Translations under genes and position numbers: made by a program
Part shown: positions 1 to 5,993 of the stretch, one piece after another
How positions within the stretch are numbered: position 1 is the first letter of the stretch
How the letters are laid out: each line of letters begins with the position of its first letter
Origin: Victivallales bacterium
GTDB taxonomy: Bacteria > Verrucomicrobiota > Lentisphaeria > Oligosphaerales > Oligosphaeraceae
Assembly (NCBI GenBank): GCA_017964325.1
Contig: JAGCSE010000102.1
Span: 1 to 5,993 of the forward strand
DNA: 5,993 bases
Direction of reading: 5' to 3'
Notes under the pieces: model-generated
The model's database searches: none
Seen by the model: the letters and a program-made list of their open reading frames with translations, nothing else
What the model was told of the DNA's origin: nothing

Positions 1-443
1 ACATAGCGGACATGATGCCATTGACCTGCTTCCAACGGCGAATGGGTAAGCCACGCTCCGTTGTCGATAGGCATGATATTGCCGGCGGAGAAAGGGGCGC
101 AGGCCATTTGCGTGCCGCGCGTATCGCGTACGAACAGCATGTAGCGGGCCGACGGCGTGACGGGATTGAGCCAGTAGTCGACGACGATCGTCTCCGGATT
201 GGCTGCGATGATTTTGTCGCCGAAATTCGGGCTCGTCCAGCTGGGCGTGGCCTTGTTGCCGCCTTCCGTCGTCTTCAGCAATAAGGCTCGCTGGACATTT
301 GGATGATCTTTGATTTCAACGACTTCGCGGATGCCTTTCGTTGGCTTCGGCGTGAATTGCGAGAAGTCTTCCGTGTAGATGATCGTGTTCGCCATGAAAG
401 CGCTTGAACTGAGCAAAATAATGGAGAGGCAGGTTCTGAGCAT
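1..443 (-). CDS. Secreted protein with LamG/concanavalin-like beta-sandwich, 3' end outside window
   Basis: The frame is open from an ATG at 443 down to the left edge (147 full codons plus two bases), with no stop in the window, so only the N-terminal part is seen. Residues 1-18 (MLRTCLSIILLSSSAFMA) form a signal peptide, with likely cleavage after Ala18; no lipobox is visible. The mature part begins NTIIYTEDFSQF and alternates short beta-strand-like segments: a strand near VVDYWLNP (about residues 87-94), RYMLFVRDTRG (100-110), and QWHHVRYV at 141-148. The W-H-x-V pattern after a loop is typical of LamG/concanavalin-A-like sandwich domains, which often bind glycans or sit in secreted carbohydrate-active proteins. 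The family is not recognised with certainty and no catalytic residue can be named. Codon choice (ACG, GCG, CCG) matches the rightward genes. No strong Shine-Dalgarno precedes the ATG; only a GGA about 9 bases upstream. It is divergent from the large hydrolase gene, suggesting a shared locus. Confidence 0.8.
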   Translation of the reverse strand, partial: MLRTCLSIILLSSSAFMANTIIYTEDFSQFTPKPTKGIREVVEIKDHPNVQRALLLKTTEGGNKATPSWTSPNFGDKIIAANPETIVVDYWLNPVTPSARYMLFVRDTRGTQMACAPFSAGNIMPIDNGAWLTHSPLEAGQWHHVRY

Positions 444-478
444 TTGAAAAATCCGGTTGAAGGAAAGAAGGCTGTTGC

Positions 479-506
479 TTGCGAAAACATGTTCAGCATG
501 TAAAAT
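479..506 (+). promoter_or_regulatory. Candidate sigma-70-like promoter for the rightward genes
   Basis: TTGCGA (479-484) and TAAAAT (501-506) are separated by 16 bases, resembling -35 and -10 boxes. Transcription would begin near 513, giving a leader of roughly 90 bases before the ATG at 604. The ACATG/CATGT inverted repeat lies in the spacer and touches the -10 box, a position where a bound repressor would block polymerase. In an AT-rich region such matches occur by chance, so this is tentative. Confidence 0.3.
487..501. repeat. Inverted repeat ACATG-ttcag-CATGT, possible operator
   Basis: Two perfect 5-base arms (487-491 and 497-501) flank a 5-base spacer. The symmetry stops at the arms: the next bases outward do not pair. 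It lies in the spacer of the candidate rightward promoter, and a regulator bound here could affect both divergent genes. The arms are short, so chance cannot be excluded. No regulator gene is visible in the window to link it to. Confidence 0.35.
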
Positions 507-520
507 AAGGCAAAGAAAAT

Positions 521-534
521 ATGGCGCAAGCCAT
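521..534 (+). promoter_or_regulatory. Small leader hairpin with GNRA-type loop
   Basis: ATGGC (521-525) pairs with GCCAT (530-534) around a GCAA loop, a GNRA tetraloop when read on the plus strand. It would lie near the 5' end of the rightward leader RNA if transcription starts near 513. A 5-bp stem is marginal alone; the loop type and position make it worth recording. No U-run follows, so it is not an intrinsic terminator. Confidence 0.3.
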
Positions 535-607
535 CAGAATGAAAATAATGGTGAAAACGGTGCGGAATGGCATTTGGACCATGAAACTTTATAGGAGACG
601 AACATGA
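521..607 (+). CDS. Possible 28-codon leader ORF overlapping the hydrolase start
   Basis: The frame reads from ATG at 521 to TGA at 605-607; in-frame ATGs also occur at 539, 548 and 581. The predicted peptide is basic and ends MKLYRRRT. Its stop overlaps the start codon at 604 in an ATGA arrangement, often seen with translational coupling. The consecutive AGG-AGA-CGA arginine codons near its end are also the Shine-Dalgarno of the next gene. No strong ribosome binding site precedes it (an AGG lies about 10 bases upstream), the peptide resembles nothing I recognise, and AT-rich leaders produce such ORFs by chance. It is a weak candidate. Confidence 0.2.
   Translation: MAQAIRMKIMVKTVRNGIWTMKLYRRRT
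593..598 (+). promoter_or_regulatory. Ribosome binding site of the 1092-codon hydrolase gene
   Basis: AGGAGA at 593-598 matches the Shine-Dalgarno consensus, with the AGGAG core ending six bases before the ATG at 604. It fixes that ATG as the start over the internal Met5 codon (616). It is the clearest ribosome binding site in the window. Confidence 0.8.
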
Positions 608-3600
608 GGCAGACGATGTTGGCGTTGGCGTTTTTGGCGGCAGGCGGCTACTTGGAGGCGAAGCAGATCGCCGTCTATGGGCGCGACGGAAAGACGGCGG
701 ATGTGTTGGCGAAGACGCTGAAAACGGCTGAAAACACGGTCGTGAAACTGGATGCGGATGCGTTCTGCAAGAAGGAGAATCTGCTTCAGGCCGATTTGGT
801 GGTGATTGCGGAGCCGATGAACGTTCCGGCGGCCTCCGCTGTGGCCATCCACGACTATCTGGCGGCCAAAAAGAGCATGCTGCTGCTGGGGCCGCGTCCG
901 TTCTGGAAGCCAGTCTATAAAGTTGGAAACGAATGGCTTACACGGGAAGAACGGCTTAAGAAACGCGCGCAGACGCCGTGCGAGCTGTTGAAGCTGCCGT
1001 CGCAGGACGCATGGCATCTTTCCATGCGCGAGAAGGACATCAAGACGAAGATGACGGTTGAAGGCGTCAACGGCCTTCATTACCAATTGGATACGCTGAT
1101 GGGATGGACGACGTACGCCGCGCCGTGCATGGGCATGTTTCCGAAAGGCCATGATCTGATGTGCCTTTCCGTGAAGGGCAATCCGAACGTGCGGAGCTTG
1201 TGCATCGAACTGGTCGAGACGGATAACTCCCGCTGGATCGCGACGGCGCCGGTCGCGACGGAATGGCGCAAACAGTCTTTGGAGGCGGCGGATTTCAGAT
1301 TCTGGCATGACTGCACGCCGTCGAAGCCGCGCGGCGGAAAGGGCGACGTCGTGAATTTCGCGAATGTGCGGACGATCTCGATTGGTCTTGCAGACACGCA
1401 TACGCCAGGCTCGGCGGGAGCGGATCTGGAGTTTTGGATAAAGGACATGGGAACGGCCGTCAATCCGGACGACGGCGCGGACGCACCGGATGCGCGGTTC
1501 GCCTACATGGAGACGTTTTATCCTGCATACAAGCAATTTCCGATAAAAGAAAGCCCCGGCTGCTTCGGCACGATGAACCGCTGGCAGGGGCGCGGATTCA
1601 ACCAGAAGGCGTCGTGGCGGTATCGTCCGTTCAGATATGAGAACGAATCTCTTGTTTCAGACAAGTATGTCCATGCCGACACTTCTATATGGATGACGCA
1701 TTATCTGGACGGCGATTTCGCGGGCTCGCGCGTGGCGACGATCGCGACGCCAGTGGATACGGATCATGACGTGTATCTTGTTATCGTGAAAATGCTTGTG
1801 GAACGCGTCTTGCAACCGATTGAACTGATTGGCGGAGGAACGCATTATTTCGGGATGTTCCCAGATCAGACGGATGATATCGGTTACGAGCTGGAAGTCT
1901 TTGAAGATGTACCAGATGCGAAAATCGCAGTGGAAATGGAAGTGAAGGAAAAGGACGGCGCCGTCGTGCAGACGGAACGTTTCATGCCGAAAGCGACGAC
2001 CGGCCTGAAAAAGGCGAAAAAGCCATTCATCCAGCCGAAAGCCGATACGCAATATATTGTGATGACGCGACTTCTGGTCAACGGAAAGGAATGGGACCGC
2101 GTGGAGCAGGAAGTCTATGCGACAAAGACGCGGGAGGCGTTGCGCGCAAACAAGAAAGGCTTCATCACGGTGAAAGACGGCAATTTCATGCTGAACGGGA
2201 AGCCGTGGTATCCCGTTGGCGTAAACTACTGGACGTCAAACTACGCGGCGTTGGAATGGCGTCGCTACATCCAGGGCTTTTTGGTGGCGGGATTCTATGA
2301 TACGGAGCAGATCGAGAAGGATCTGTCCGTGATGGAGTCAGTCGGCATCAACATGCTTTCCGTTCAGATTTTAGGCGATACAGGAAAGGAAGATACGCTG
2401 CGGAACATCCTCGACTTCTTCCATCGCTGTGAAAATCACAACATGTATGTGAACGGCTTCCTGAAGCCTGCGTCGCCGTTCGCCTTCAACGACGCGAAGG
2501 TGGAGGCGGCCATGAAAGAGGGCGAACTGGCCCATTTCCCTGTGCTCTTCGCCTATGATTTATGCTGGGAGCCAGGCAATTACGCCTTCGACGCGAAATC
2601 GCGCCCAGCCTATGATGCGCGTTGGAACAAATGGTTGAAGGATCGTTACGGTTCCGTTGAAAACGCGATAAAGGACTGGGGCGTCGAGCCGAACCGCAAT
2701 GAAAAAGGGCAGGTCGCGTCGCCGACGGACGCGCAGTTGCGCATGGACGGCGAGTGGCGGATCTATGTCGCTGCCTACAGGCGGTTTATGGATGATGTCA
2801 CGTCGAAGATGTGGAATGTCGCAACACAGAAGATGCGGGCGTTGGCGCCGAACCAGCTGATGAGTTTCCGCCAAGGGAACACGCTGGCTCATGATTTCGC
2901 GCTGACGGGGCCAGTGAAGCATCTGGATTTCATCTGTCCGGAAGGCTATTCGATCCCGAACAACGAAAACGGCTACAATGCGGCGGCGTTCATCACGCGC
3001 TATGTGCATTTTACGTCAGGCGGCAAGCCGATCATCTGGGCGGAATTCGGAAAGAGCATTTGGGATGCGCAGGCGGTTGATATTTCGGACGCCGCGTTGA
3101 AAGGTTGCACGGATTATCATGATTTGTTCTATCGGATGGTCATCGATTCAGGCGCGAACGGTACGGCGCCATGGTGGTGGAGCGGTTGGTATCGCGTCGG
3201 CGAAAACAGCGATTTCGGCATTTCGAATCCAGACGGAACGCTGCGTCCGATGGCGACGATGTTGACGAAATACGCGCCGATTATGAAGACGGAACGCACG
3301 TATGATGAAGGAGATGTGCCGTTCATGGTCGATCGCGACGCACATGCGGGCGGCTATTGGTACATGGCCTTCAACACGGGTCGTGACGCCTACAAGGCGG
3401 CCCGCAAACAGAACAAGCAGCTGAAACTGGTCAGCGAGGCGACAGGCAAGACGTCCGCCGACGTGCCGTTGAAAGCGATCGGCAACGTGCCGTGCAACGG
3501 CTACAATCCGCCGAAATATTTGAACAGCGAGTTCAATTCGGTCATGCTCGTGCTGCCGGACGGGACGCGGCTTGGCGTCATGAACGGTTCGGAAATCGAA

Positions 3601-3882
3601 TGGCCGAAAAACAGTCCCGTCGTGGTGGAGGTAAGCGTCGGCAATCTCGGCGAGGCGACATGGGTGAGTTCTTCCGGCAAAGCTGTCAAGGAAGGCGATA
3701 TCATTTTGGAATGCGGCACGCGCCGTGTCAAGATTGGGCAGACGGTTCCGAAGTTTGGCGATGCCATGCTGAAAAACGTTGTGTTGGCGGATGCGGTGAA
3801 CGGAAAACGGACGTTTAAGCTACAGCTGAACGCATTTGGCAGAACAAACTTTGGCGAGATATTTATGTTTACAGTCTTCTAG
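604..3882 (+). CDS. Large secreted clan GH-A-like glycoside hydrolase with split GATase-like and beta-sandwich domains
   Basis: A complete 1092-residue protein, probably a glycoside hydrolase acting outside the cytoplasm. Residues 1-19 (ending YLEA) are a signal peptide. About 20-115 resemble a glutamine-amidotransferase/ThuA-like fold (ADLVVIAEP; AAKKSMLLLGPRPFW) with no recognisable Cys-His-Glu triad, so it is likely structural. About 140-285 form a beta-sandwich, possibly carbohydrate-binding. About 355-420 (HYLDGDFAGS, IELIGGGTHYFGMF) look like the remaining half of the GATase-like fold. About 426-507 are Ig-like. From 524 a (beta/alpha)8 barrel begins with the usual entry (FMLNGKPWYPVGVNYW). 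E656 in AYDLCWEPG fits the strand-4 acid/base, E814 in IIWAEFGK fits the strand-7 nucleophile, and W857-W859 plus W862 fit strand 8. About 900-1092 are C-terminal sandwiches (SVGNLGEATW). The residue before E656 is Trp rather than the usual Asn of clan GH-A. The exact family and substrate are not identifiable by eye; beta-galactosidase or beta-mannanase-like activity is possible. The next gene follows after 45 bases. Confidence 0.85.
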   Translation: MRQTMLALAFLAAGGYLEAKQIAVYGRDGKTADVLAKTLKTAENTVVKLDADAFCKKENLLQADLVVIAEPMNVPAASAVAIHDYLAAKKSMLLLGPRPFWKPVYKVGNEWLTREERLKKRAQTPCELLKLPSQDAWHLSMREKDIKTKMTVEGVNGLHYQLDTLMGWTTYAAPCMGMFPKGHDLMCLSVKGNPNVRSLCIELVETDNSRWIATAPVATEWRKQSLEAADFRFWHDCTPSKPRGGKGDVVNFANVRTISIGLADTHTPGSAGADLEFWIKDMGTAVNPDDGADAPDARFAYMETFYPAYKQFPIKESPGCFGTMNRWQGRGFNQKASWRYRPFRYENESLVSDKYVHADTSIWMTHYLDGDFAGSRVATIATPVDTDHDVYLVIVKMLVERVLQPIELIGGGTHYFGMFPDQTDDIGYELEVFEDVPDAKIAVEMEVKEKDGAVVQTERFMPKATTGLKKAKKPFIQPKADTQYIVMTRLLVNGKEWDRVEQEVYATKTREALRANKKGFITVKDGNFMLNGKPWYPVGVNYWTSNYAALEWRRYIQGFLVAGFYDTEQIEKDLSVMESVGINMLSVQILGDTGKEDTLRNILDFFHRCENHNMYVNGFLKPASPFAFNDAKVEAAMKEGELAHFPVLFAYDLCWEPGNYAFDAKSRPAYDARWNKWLKDRYGSVENAIKDWGVEPNRNEKGQVASPTDAQLRMDGEWRIYVAAYRRFMDDVTSKMWNVATQKMRALAPNQLMSFRQGNTLAHDFALTGPVKHLDFICPEGYSIPNNENGYNAAAFITRYVHFTSGGKPIIWAEFGKSIWDAQAVDISDAALKGCTDYHDLFYRMVIDSGANGTAPWWWSGWYRVGENSDFGISNPDGTLRPMATMLTKYAPIMKTERTYDEGDVPFMVDRDAHAGGYWYMAFNTGRDAYKAARKQNKQLKLVSEATGKTSADVPLKAIGNVPCNGYNPPKYLNSEFNSVMLVLPDGTRLGVMNGSEIEWPKNSPVVVEVSVGNLGEATWVSSSGKAVKEGDIILECGTRRVKIGQTVPKFGDAMLKNVVLADAVNGKRTFKLQLNAFGRTNFGEIFMFTVF

Positions 3883-3912
3883 ATTTGCTAGAGCTTCTAG
3901 GGCTTCTAGAGA
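3877..3912. repeat. Four tandem 9-bp units carrying in-frame TAG codons
   Basis: The units are TTCTAGATT, TGCTAGAGC, TTCTAGGGC and TTCTAGAGA, giving a CTAG exactly every 9 bases (3879, 3888, 3897, 3906). The first unit contains the TAG stop of the upstream hydrolase gene, and since 9 is a multiple of three, all four TAGs are in that frame. CTAG is usually scarce in bacterial DNA, so four in 31 bases stand out. Because CTAG is self-complementary, neighbouring units can pair (for example CTAGA 3888-3892 with TCTAG 3896-3900), but the stems are only about 5 bp with no U-run, so this is not a convincing terminator. The 9-mer GCTTCTAGG recurs at 5179-5187 inside the downstream gene, read there as Ala-Ser-Arg. 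Confidence 0.85.
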
Positions 3913-3927
3913 AATGATGAGATTTTT

Positions 3928-5993
3928 ATGAAAAAGATAAAGCCTATATTGCTTATATTATTTTGTGGAGCGTGGATAATGAAAGCCGCTGATTTATCGC
4001 TTGATTTCAAGGGAAATGGAGAGATTAATGTGGTGGGTGTGGCGGTTGGTGCGTTGCCCGGCGGCTTTTCCGTAAAGGAACGCATTTTCAAGAAGGTGCA
4101 GCCGGAAGTTATTCTGGCGGAGGATTTTCAGAATGAAAATCGGCAATGGGAGGCGGCTGTTTTCGGCGGAAAAACGCCTGAGCCAGGCTGTGAATTGATT
4201 GCGGAAAATGGCGAGACGTTTATCCGCGTCGGCGGAAAGGAGCGTTACGGGCATGGCGTCCAGCCGAAAATAGTGGCGAAGGTCATGCCTGGCGGCGTAT
4301 GCGAGATTTCCTTCAAAGGCCGCGTACCGAACCCGGAATCGACTTTCATCGTCTATCTGAAGGTCTATGATGCTGAAGGAAAAGATATTACGGATGAACT
4401 TCCGGCTGGCGGCGGCTGGTCCTATTCTCCGTTCAGTCATACCCATTGCCGTTTCCCGATATCGTTGGCGACAAGCAACCAGTGGGAGACGGTCAAATTG
4501 GTTTATCCTGTCCCGCAACGTGTTCATGGCGTGCGCTTTTCGATATGCCAATGGCGCGGTCTGCATGCGGATTGCGCATCCTATCAAATGACATGCACAG
4601 GCGGCGCGGAGTCGCATGACGTGGTGTTTGACGAAAGGACGCATGCGGTTCAGCCCGACGGAAGCGTGAGAGGCGTTTTGCGCAGCCATGAAAGCAATCT
4701 GTCATTGAAAACGCTGTGGCGGCGCGGCGACCATGGCGAATGGACGGTTCATGCGGAAATGGCGGATGAAAGCCAGCCGCCGAAGCCGCGGGCGCTAGAC
4801 GTGAAATTCCGTCTGCCGATGGATTGCGTCGGTGGCAAATGGCATCGGCTGTGGCGGGATTCAAAGACGATCAAATCAGGCGAAAGTTATTCACTGCAAG
4901 CCACTTCTGTTGGCAGCCACGGTGTTGCGCCGTATCCGTTTACGTCCGTTGAGAAAGATGGCGTGAAGATCGCGTTGGGGACGCCGTTCGACATGCCGGC
5001 CTTTGAAGACCGCGTCGTAGATGGCAACGGCATCGTCAGCACCACGGCGATCGGGCTGTTGCCGCGGGACGGTCGTGGCGGCCACGGCGAAGTGGATCTG
5101 GTTGTTTTCATGTTCGACGGCGACTGGGGCTTCCGTTCCGCCATGAAGCGGTATATTGAAATTTACGGCAAGTTGTTCGCTTCTAGGACGAAGCCTATGG
5201 AGGAAGGTACATGGCTTTGGCCGATCTGGCCAGGCGCCCTGCCGGATAAGCCGGAGGATTTCGGACTGGCTTTCTGGGAGGCTCCCGCGACGATGGGCAG
5301 CAAGGAGGAGATCGAAAAAGGCCATGCCCACGGCATTCGCGCGTTCCCCTACACGGAGGCGTGGGGCATGCGGCAGGAAATTGCAAAAAAGCCTGGTACT
5401 GATGAGCATATATCTGTGGCTGAACGTCTTGCAGAACTGAAAGGTTGGGCGGAAAATCCGGAGGAGGGCAAGACATGGTTTGATGCGCCACGCCATATCG
5501 CGGCACAGGCCGTGTTGAATTCGCTGCCTGTCAAGCCCGATGGCGAGCATCCGTATGCTGTTGACCAATATGACAAATGGTTCCATTGGTGGAGGACGAA
5601 TTCGGATCCGCGGCTGCCAAGGCCGAATCGCGCATCGCTCTGTTGGGATTATACGATCGGAAAGAACATCGACTTGGTGGATGGCGTGTATCTGGACAGT
5701 TTGGATTACACGTTCGCCGTCAACTACTTGAATGTTCGTCCCGAACATCTGGCGGTCATGGCGGAGACGTTGATATACGATAGCGTGACAGGCGTGCCGT
5801 GTGCGGATGGTATCCAGCATCAAGTCGCGTTTGTGAAATGGCTTGCCGGACAGCTGCATACAAAAGGCAAGATGATCTTTGGGAATGTCTTCGGCATTTC
5901 GCATCGTTTCCACGGGGCGTCGGTCGATATTTTCGGCAGTGAAGTCGGCAGCTGGGGCGGTGGTTCACGCGACACGGTTGTGCAGGATGACGA
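3928..5993 (+). CDS. Secreted putative glycan hydrolase: jelly-roll, beta-sandwich and TIM-barrel-like region, 3' end outside window
   Basis: The frame is open from ATG 3928 to the right edge (688 full codons) with no stop seen. Residues 1 to about 20 form a signal peptide (Lys-rich start, core PILLILFCGAWIM, cut near KA-AD). This favours 3928 over the in-frame ATG at 3979, which would lose the signal. The ribosome binding site is weak (GATGAG at 3916-3921). About 60-225 look like a CBM4/9-type jelly roll (ILAEDFQNENRQWE, strands to SYQMTCTG). About 226-415 are a second beta-rich domain, ending in DGDWGFRSAMKRYIEIYG, a linker style seen before barrels in sandwich-plus-barrel hydrolases. From about 428 a TIM-barrel-like region starts (TWLWPIWPG), with TEAWGM near 475, VDGVYLDSLDY at 584-594 and VDIFGSEVGSW at 666-676. 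D590, D593 and E672 are candidate catalytic residues by position at strand ends. The sandwich-then-barrel layout recalls GH31/36-like or unclassified hydrolases, but I cannot place the family. It is in the same frame as the upstream gene and 45 bases from it, so co-transcription is likely. Confidence 0.8.
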   Translation, partial: MKKIKPILLILFCGAWIMKAADLSLDFKGNGEINVVGVAVGALPGGFSVKERIFKKVQPEVILAEDFQNENRQWEAAVFGGKTPEPGCELIAENGETFIRVGGKERYGHGVQPKIVAKVMPGGVCEISFKGRVPNPESTFIVYLKVYDAEGKDITDELPAGGGWSYSPFSHTHCRFPISLATSNQWETVKLVYPVPQRVHGVRFSICQWRGLHADCASYQMTCTGGAESHDVVFDERTHAVQPDGSVRGVLRSHESNLSLKTLWRRGDHGEWTVHAEMADESQPPKPRALDVKFRLPMDCVGGKWHRLWRDSKTIKSGESYSLQATSVGSHGVAPYPFTSVEKDGVKIALGTPFDMPAFEDRVVDGNGIVSTTAIGLLPRDGRGGHGEVDLVVFMFDGDWGFRSAMKRYIEIYGKLFASRTKPMEEGTWLWPIWPGALPDKPEDFGLAFWEAPATMGSKEEIEKGHAHGIRAFPYTEAWGMRQEIAKKPGTDEHISVAERLAELKGWAENPEEGKTWFDAPRHIAAQAVLNSLPVKPDGEHPYAVDQYDKWFHWWRTNSDPRLPRPNRASLCWDYTIGKNIDLVDGVYLDSLDYTFAVNYLNVRPEHLAVMAETLIYDSVTGVPCADGIQHQVAFVKWLAGQLHTKGKMIFGNVFGISHRFHGASVDIFGSEVGSWGGGSRDTVVQDD

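Larger units (their letters stand above)
477..531. repeat. Longer-range inverted repeat GCTTGCG ... CGCAAGC
   Basis: GCTTGCG at 477-483 is the exact reverse complement of CGCAAGC at 525-531, with 41 bases between. The ACATG/CATGT repeat is nested inside. The right arm also takes part in the local ATGGC-GCAA-GCCAT hairpin (521-534), so the two foldings would be mutually exclusive if the region were transcribed from further upstream. Alternatively the arms are two oppositely oriented binding sites. Confidence 0.35.
444..603. promoter_or_regulatory. Divergent intergenic control region
   Basis: These 160 bases lie between two genes that start back to back, so promoters for both must be here or overlap the gene starts. 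The region is visibly more AT-rich than the flanking genes. It contains an ACATG/CATGT inverted repeat, a longer-range GCTTGCG/CGCAAGC inverted repeat, a small hairpin with a GCAA loop, a possible rightward promoter, a short leader ORF and a clear ribosome binding site for the rightward gene. No good promoter was found for the leftward gene. Assignment as a control region follows from the gene layout; the individual signals are candidates. Confidence 0.75.

Noticed and set aside
12..284. A plus-strand frame of 90 codons
   Set aside because: It is antisense to the leftward secreted protein, Arg-rich, and has no ribosome binding site or domain.
275..529. A minus-strand frame of 84 codons whose N-terminus looks like a signal peptide (MRHIFFALFYMLNMF)
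   Set aside because: It overlaps the start of the leftward gene in another frame and becomes a low-complexity Ser/Arg/Lys sequence after the start. The frame starting at 443 has a better signal peptide and continues open to the window edge.
589..1536. A 315-codon open frame on the minus strand
   Set aside because: It lies wholly opposite the well-supported hydrolase gene, is very rich in Arg and His as expected for an antisense shadow of GC-rich codons, and shows no recognisable domain.
3883..3927. Intrinsic terminator between the two rightward genes
   Set aside because: The possible stems from CTAG units are only about 5 bp and AT-rich, and the short T-run at 3923-3927 does not directly follow them. 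Read-through into the next gene is more likely.
3979..3981. Alternative start for the last gene at the in-frame ATG of residue 18
   Set aside because: It would remove the signal peptide and leave a protein starting MKAADLSL with no better ribosome binding site, whereas the ATG at 3928 gives a textbook signal sequence.
4891..5913. A 340-codon open frame on the minus strand
   Set aside because: It is antisense to the last rightward gene, whose frame shows a signal peptide and coherent domains. The minus-strand product is Arg/His/Pro-rich with no motif.

Overview
The window holds three protein-coding genes arranged as a divergent pair plus a follow-on gene. All three encode proteins with Sec-type signal peptides. 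From left to right: a leftward gene cut by the window edge (1-443, minus), a 160-base divergent control region (444-603), a complete rightward gene of 1092 codons (604-3882), a 45-base gap made largely of a 9-bp tandem repeat, and a second rightward gene that runs off the right edge (3928-5993, 688 full codons visible). There are no tRNA, rRNA, CRISPR or mobile-element signatures.

The genes look like part of a polysaccharide- or glycoconjugate-degradation locus. The 1092-residue protein has a glutamine-amidotransferase-like domain that appears split around a beta-sandwich, then an Ig-like domain, a (beta/alpha)8 barrel with two well-placed glutamates (E656 and E814) as in clan GH-A glycoside hydrolases, and a C-terminal beta-sandwich. 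The second rightward protein has a carbohydrate-binding-like jelly roll, a second beta-rich domain and the start of another TIM-barrel-like hydrolase region with a YLDSLDY motif. The leftward protein starts with a signal peptide and a LamG/concanavalin-like beta-sandwich. I infer that the two rightward genes form an operon and that all three products act outside the cytoplasm on glycans. The substrate cannot be read from the sequence.

The organism is probably a Gram-negative glycan degrader of the Verrucomicrobiota/Lentisphaerota/Kiritimatiellota type (Victivallis-like). This rests on large, poorly characterised secreted hydrolases with mixed GATase-like and sandwich domains, moderately GC-rich coding sequence favouring ACG, GCG and TCG codons, and few recognisable sigma-70 signals. 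It is an inference from protein style, not from a marker gene.

The most unusual feature is the junction between the two rightward genes. The stop codon of the first is the first of four TAG codons, all in frame and exactly 9 nt apart, formed by a tandem repeat. The next gene starts in the same frame with no other stop between. The divergent region also holds nested inverted repeats and a short leader ORF whose TGA overlaps the ATG of the large gene.
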